Part shown: positions 5,613 through 6,608 of the stretch, piece by piece
Numbering within the stretch: the stretch's first letter is position 1
How the letters are laid out: each line of letters begins with the position of its first letter
Assembly: GCA_029009035.1 (NCBI GenBank)
Contig: JAQXJQ010000089.1
Coordinates: 1-6,608, forward strand
Length of the DNA: 6,608 nt
Source of the DNA: Oscillospiraceae bacterium
Lineage (GTDB): Bacteria > Bacillota > Clostridia > Oscillospirales > Oscillospiraceae
Direction of reading: 5' to 3'
Made by a program: the position numbers and the translations under genes
The notes under the pieces: model-generated
What the model saw: only the letters and a program-made list of their open reading frames with translations
Database searches by the model: none
What the model was told of the DNA's origin: nothing

Positions 5613-5642
5613 GGGTTCGGTGAAATCGCCGGAGTTGAGACC

Positions 5643-5698
5643 GCCAACATTTTAAGTGAATAGGGACTGTCCCGCCTCCCTTTTACTTTAATTGTGGC
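5643..5698 (+). repeat. Second palindromic repeat family, copy 1
   Basis: This is an imperfect palindrome of about 56 bases. GCCAACA...AAGTGAATAGGGA on the left is mirrored by TCCCTTTTACTT...TTGTGGC on the right, around a core GGGACTGTCCC. The 28-base stretch 5663-5690 recurs at 6456-6484 with two substitutions and one inserted base, in the same orientation. It resembles REP-like or MITE-like intergenic palindromes. No T-run follows directly, so it is not a standard terminator. Confidence 0.75.
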
Positions 5699-5754
5699 TG
5701 AATAAATCTTCTACGATTTCACCAGTGCGCCGGTTCAATATGGTAATCACGCTA

Positions 5755-5783
5755 TTGAAATGGAAACATCCTGTTGCTATAAT
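5755..5783 (+). promoter_or_regulatory. Promoter of the unrecognised gene at 5809
   Basis: -35 TTGAAA (5755-5760), a 17-base spacer and a perfect -10 TATAAT (5778-5783). The start should be near 5790, leaving a leader of about 19 bases that holds the TGGGAGGT ribosome binding site (5796-5803). It lies between the palindromic repeat and the gene, so the gene carries its own expression signals. Confidence 0.85.
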
Positions 5784-5808
5784 CAAAGCAATCCTTGGGA
5801 GGTAGAGT

Positions 5809-6345
5809 ATGGTTACCAATAGATTTGATTTAGGATTTGCCGCAATAACTGTAACAGTAAATGGTGCTTCCGTAGATTTCCAAGTTGCATCGTATGACTA
5901 TAATACGTATTGGCTTAAAGATGGCACAGCGGTACACCCCCTGGGATGCTATAGTATTATTATAAATATTCTTTCGTGCCGAATTGGGGATGTTATTGTC
6001 GTACAATATGACACAGGTTCTTTGGAATATGATGGTGGCGGCGAAAGAATGGATAATATTGTAGGTGATATTTCGGAATATATCGTCGCAATGGGCTGCC
6101 CGGCCACGGATGAATATGAAGACGCCCATGTAGACCTGTCATGGCCAAGTGACATGAACCCGACAAAGCGCGTTTTACCTTATGAAAACTGGGGAAGTAC
6201 TGGACGGGGATTTGAATTCCGAATAGTGGATGATCCTGTAAAATATAATGACCGTTTTTACCGCACCAATATAGAAGCTATTATTGCGTGGGAAAAATCA
6301 AGTAAAGAATATGCTTGGGGGATGGTGTCTTTCTTGACCAGCTGA
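5809..6345 (+). CDS. Hypothetical protein, unrecognised, acidic, 178 residues
   Basis: I do not recognise a family. The reading frame is well supported: consensus promoter (5755-5783), TGGGAGGT six bases before the ATG, and an intrinsic terminator 20 bases after the stop. The protein is rich in Asp, Glu, Tyr and Trp, with alternating hydrophobic stretches that suggest beta strands in the first half (FAAITVTVNGASVDFQVASY, about 10-29; IGDVIVVQYD, about 59-68). The second half includes SWPSD and FEFRIVDD. No signal peptide, clear membrane helix, helix-turn-helix or nuclease motif is visible. Its sequence is much AT-richer than the genes at 237-4718: 23 of 60 bases are G or C at 6001-6060, against 41 of 60 at 2101-2160. 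It lies between two same-orientation palindromic repeats. A small acidic single-gene unit could be an orphan immunity-type or phage-related protein, but nothing proves this. Confidence 0.72.
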   Translation: MVTNRFDLGFAAITVTVNGASVDFQVASYDYNTYWLKDGTAVHPLGCYSIIINILSCRIGDVIVVQYDTGSLEYDGGGERMDNIVGDISEYIVAMGCPATDEYEDAHVDLSWPSDMNPTKRVLPYENWGSTGRGFEFRIVDDPVKYNDRFYRTNIEAIIAWEKSSKEYAWGMVSFLTS

Positions 6346-6364
6346 ACTTTGTTATACAGAAATG

Positions 6365-6400
6365 GGGAGCCCCGCAGAAATAGGCGGAGCTCCTGTTTTT
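6365..6400 (+). terminator. Intrinsic terminator of the gene at 5809
   Basis: GGAGC-C-CCGC (6366-6375) pairs with GCGG-A-GCTCC (6384-6393) with one C-A mismatch around an eight-base loop, followed by TGTTTTT (6394-6400). It ends transcription just after the unrecognised gene and before the second palindromic repeat. Confidence 0.87.
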
Positions 6401-6429
6401 GTGCAAGTCGTCAAAAGGATTCCAACTAG

Positions 6430-6500
6430 ACCTAAAAGCCACAAAAAAGGTAAAAGGGACTATCCCGCATCCCTTTTCACTTTATGTGTTGGTTTTAGGT
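6430..6500 (+). repeat. Second palindromic repeat family, copy 2 (longer form)
   Basis: This is a 71-base imperfect palindrome bounded by ACCTAAAA (6430-6437) and TTTTAGGT (6493-6500). Inside, GCCACA and TGTGTTGG echo the ends of copy 1. The centre is a perfect AAAAGGGA (6452-6459) / TCCCTTTT (6470-6477) with GGGACTATCCC nested within. Same orientation as the copy at 5643. The long near-complete self-complementarity suggests a miniature mobile or REP-like element rather than a terminator. Confidence 0.75.
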
Positions 6501-6608
6501 ATTTTTAAAATCTGTTGGCGATTTACACAAAGAAAAGACTCCCGTCCAAAAAAGTGAAGTGAGCCTTTCAGCGGTACATCAATTTTTGTTTGCTTCCTTG
6601 ATCGGATG
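6501..6608. other. Unassigned AT-rich right end
   Basis: Nothing convincing is visible here. A minus-strand frame is open from the window edge at 6607 to a stop at 6484-6482 (41 codons), but it has no recognisable motif and a frame of that length is expected by chance. The stretch could be the edge of another gene or element that continues beyond the window. Confidence 0.3.

Noticed and set aside
5300..5623. Plus-strand frame opposite the 2H phosphoesterase start
   Set aside because: No ribosome binding site or recognisable motif; the opposite strand has a clear 2H protein and promoter.
6482..6607. C-terminal end of a minus-strand gene entering from the right edge
   Set aside because: The 41-codon open frame has no recognisable motif, and that length is expected by chance.

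Overview
The window looks like a chromosomal segment from a GC-rich, endospore-forming Clostridia-type Bacillota, probably an Oscillospiraceae-like gut bacterium. This rests on a clear SpoIIR sporulation gene, an MEP-pathway IspE, strong AGGAGG-type ribosome binding sites, consensus vegetative promoters, and intergenic palindromic repeats that I recall from that group (recollection, not a search).

Layout. Positions 2-75 hold a tRNA-Gly(UCC) on the minus strand with encoded CCA and its own consensus promoter. Position 237 starts a small membrane protein of the CmpB-like 'putative ABC transporter permease' family. A strong promoter at 819-847 then opens a tightly packed plus-strand unit: an Lrp/AsnC regulator (898-1377), a class I/II PLP aminotransferase overlapping it by one base (1377-2540), thrH (2553-3152, HAD phosphoserine phosphatase/homoserine phosphotransferase), ispE (3188-4033) and spoIIR (4083-4718). 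The first three look like an amino-acid metabolism module under a local Lrp-type regulator. IspE makes isoprenoid precursors. SpoIIR is the forespore signal that triggers pro-sigma-E processing in the mother cell.

The most interesting structure is the ispE-spoIIR junction. A long hairpin (4039-4086) buries the spoIIR Shine-Dalgarno and start codon, and a sigma-F-like promoter (4028-4056) lies over its left arm, so that transcription from it would begin in the loop. Readthrough mRNA would carry a closed start site and sporulation mRNA an open one. This is inference from sequence, but it makes a sharp, testable model.

Downstream, 4752-4932 holds three copies of a two-hairpin intergenic repeat, one direct and two inverted, followed by an intrinsic terminator at 4969-4998. 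The right end (about 5000-6608) is visibly AT-richer. It has a minus-strand 2H phosphoesterase (5018-5530) and, divergently, an unrecognised 178-residue acidic protein (5809-6345) with its own promoter and terminator. That gene lies between two same-orientation copies of a second palindromic repeat (5643-5698 and 6430-6500), so it may be a small acquired cassette. The last 108 bases hold nothing I can name.
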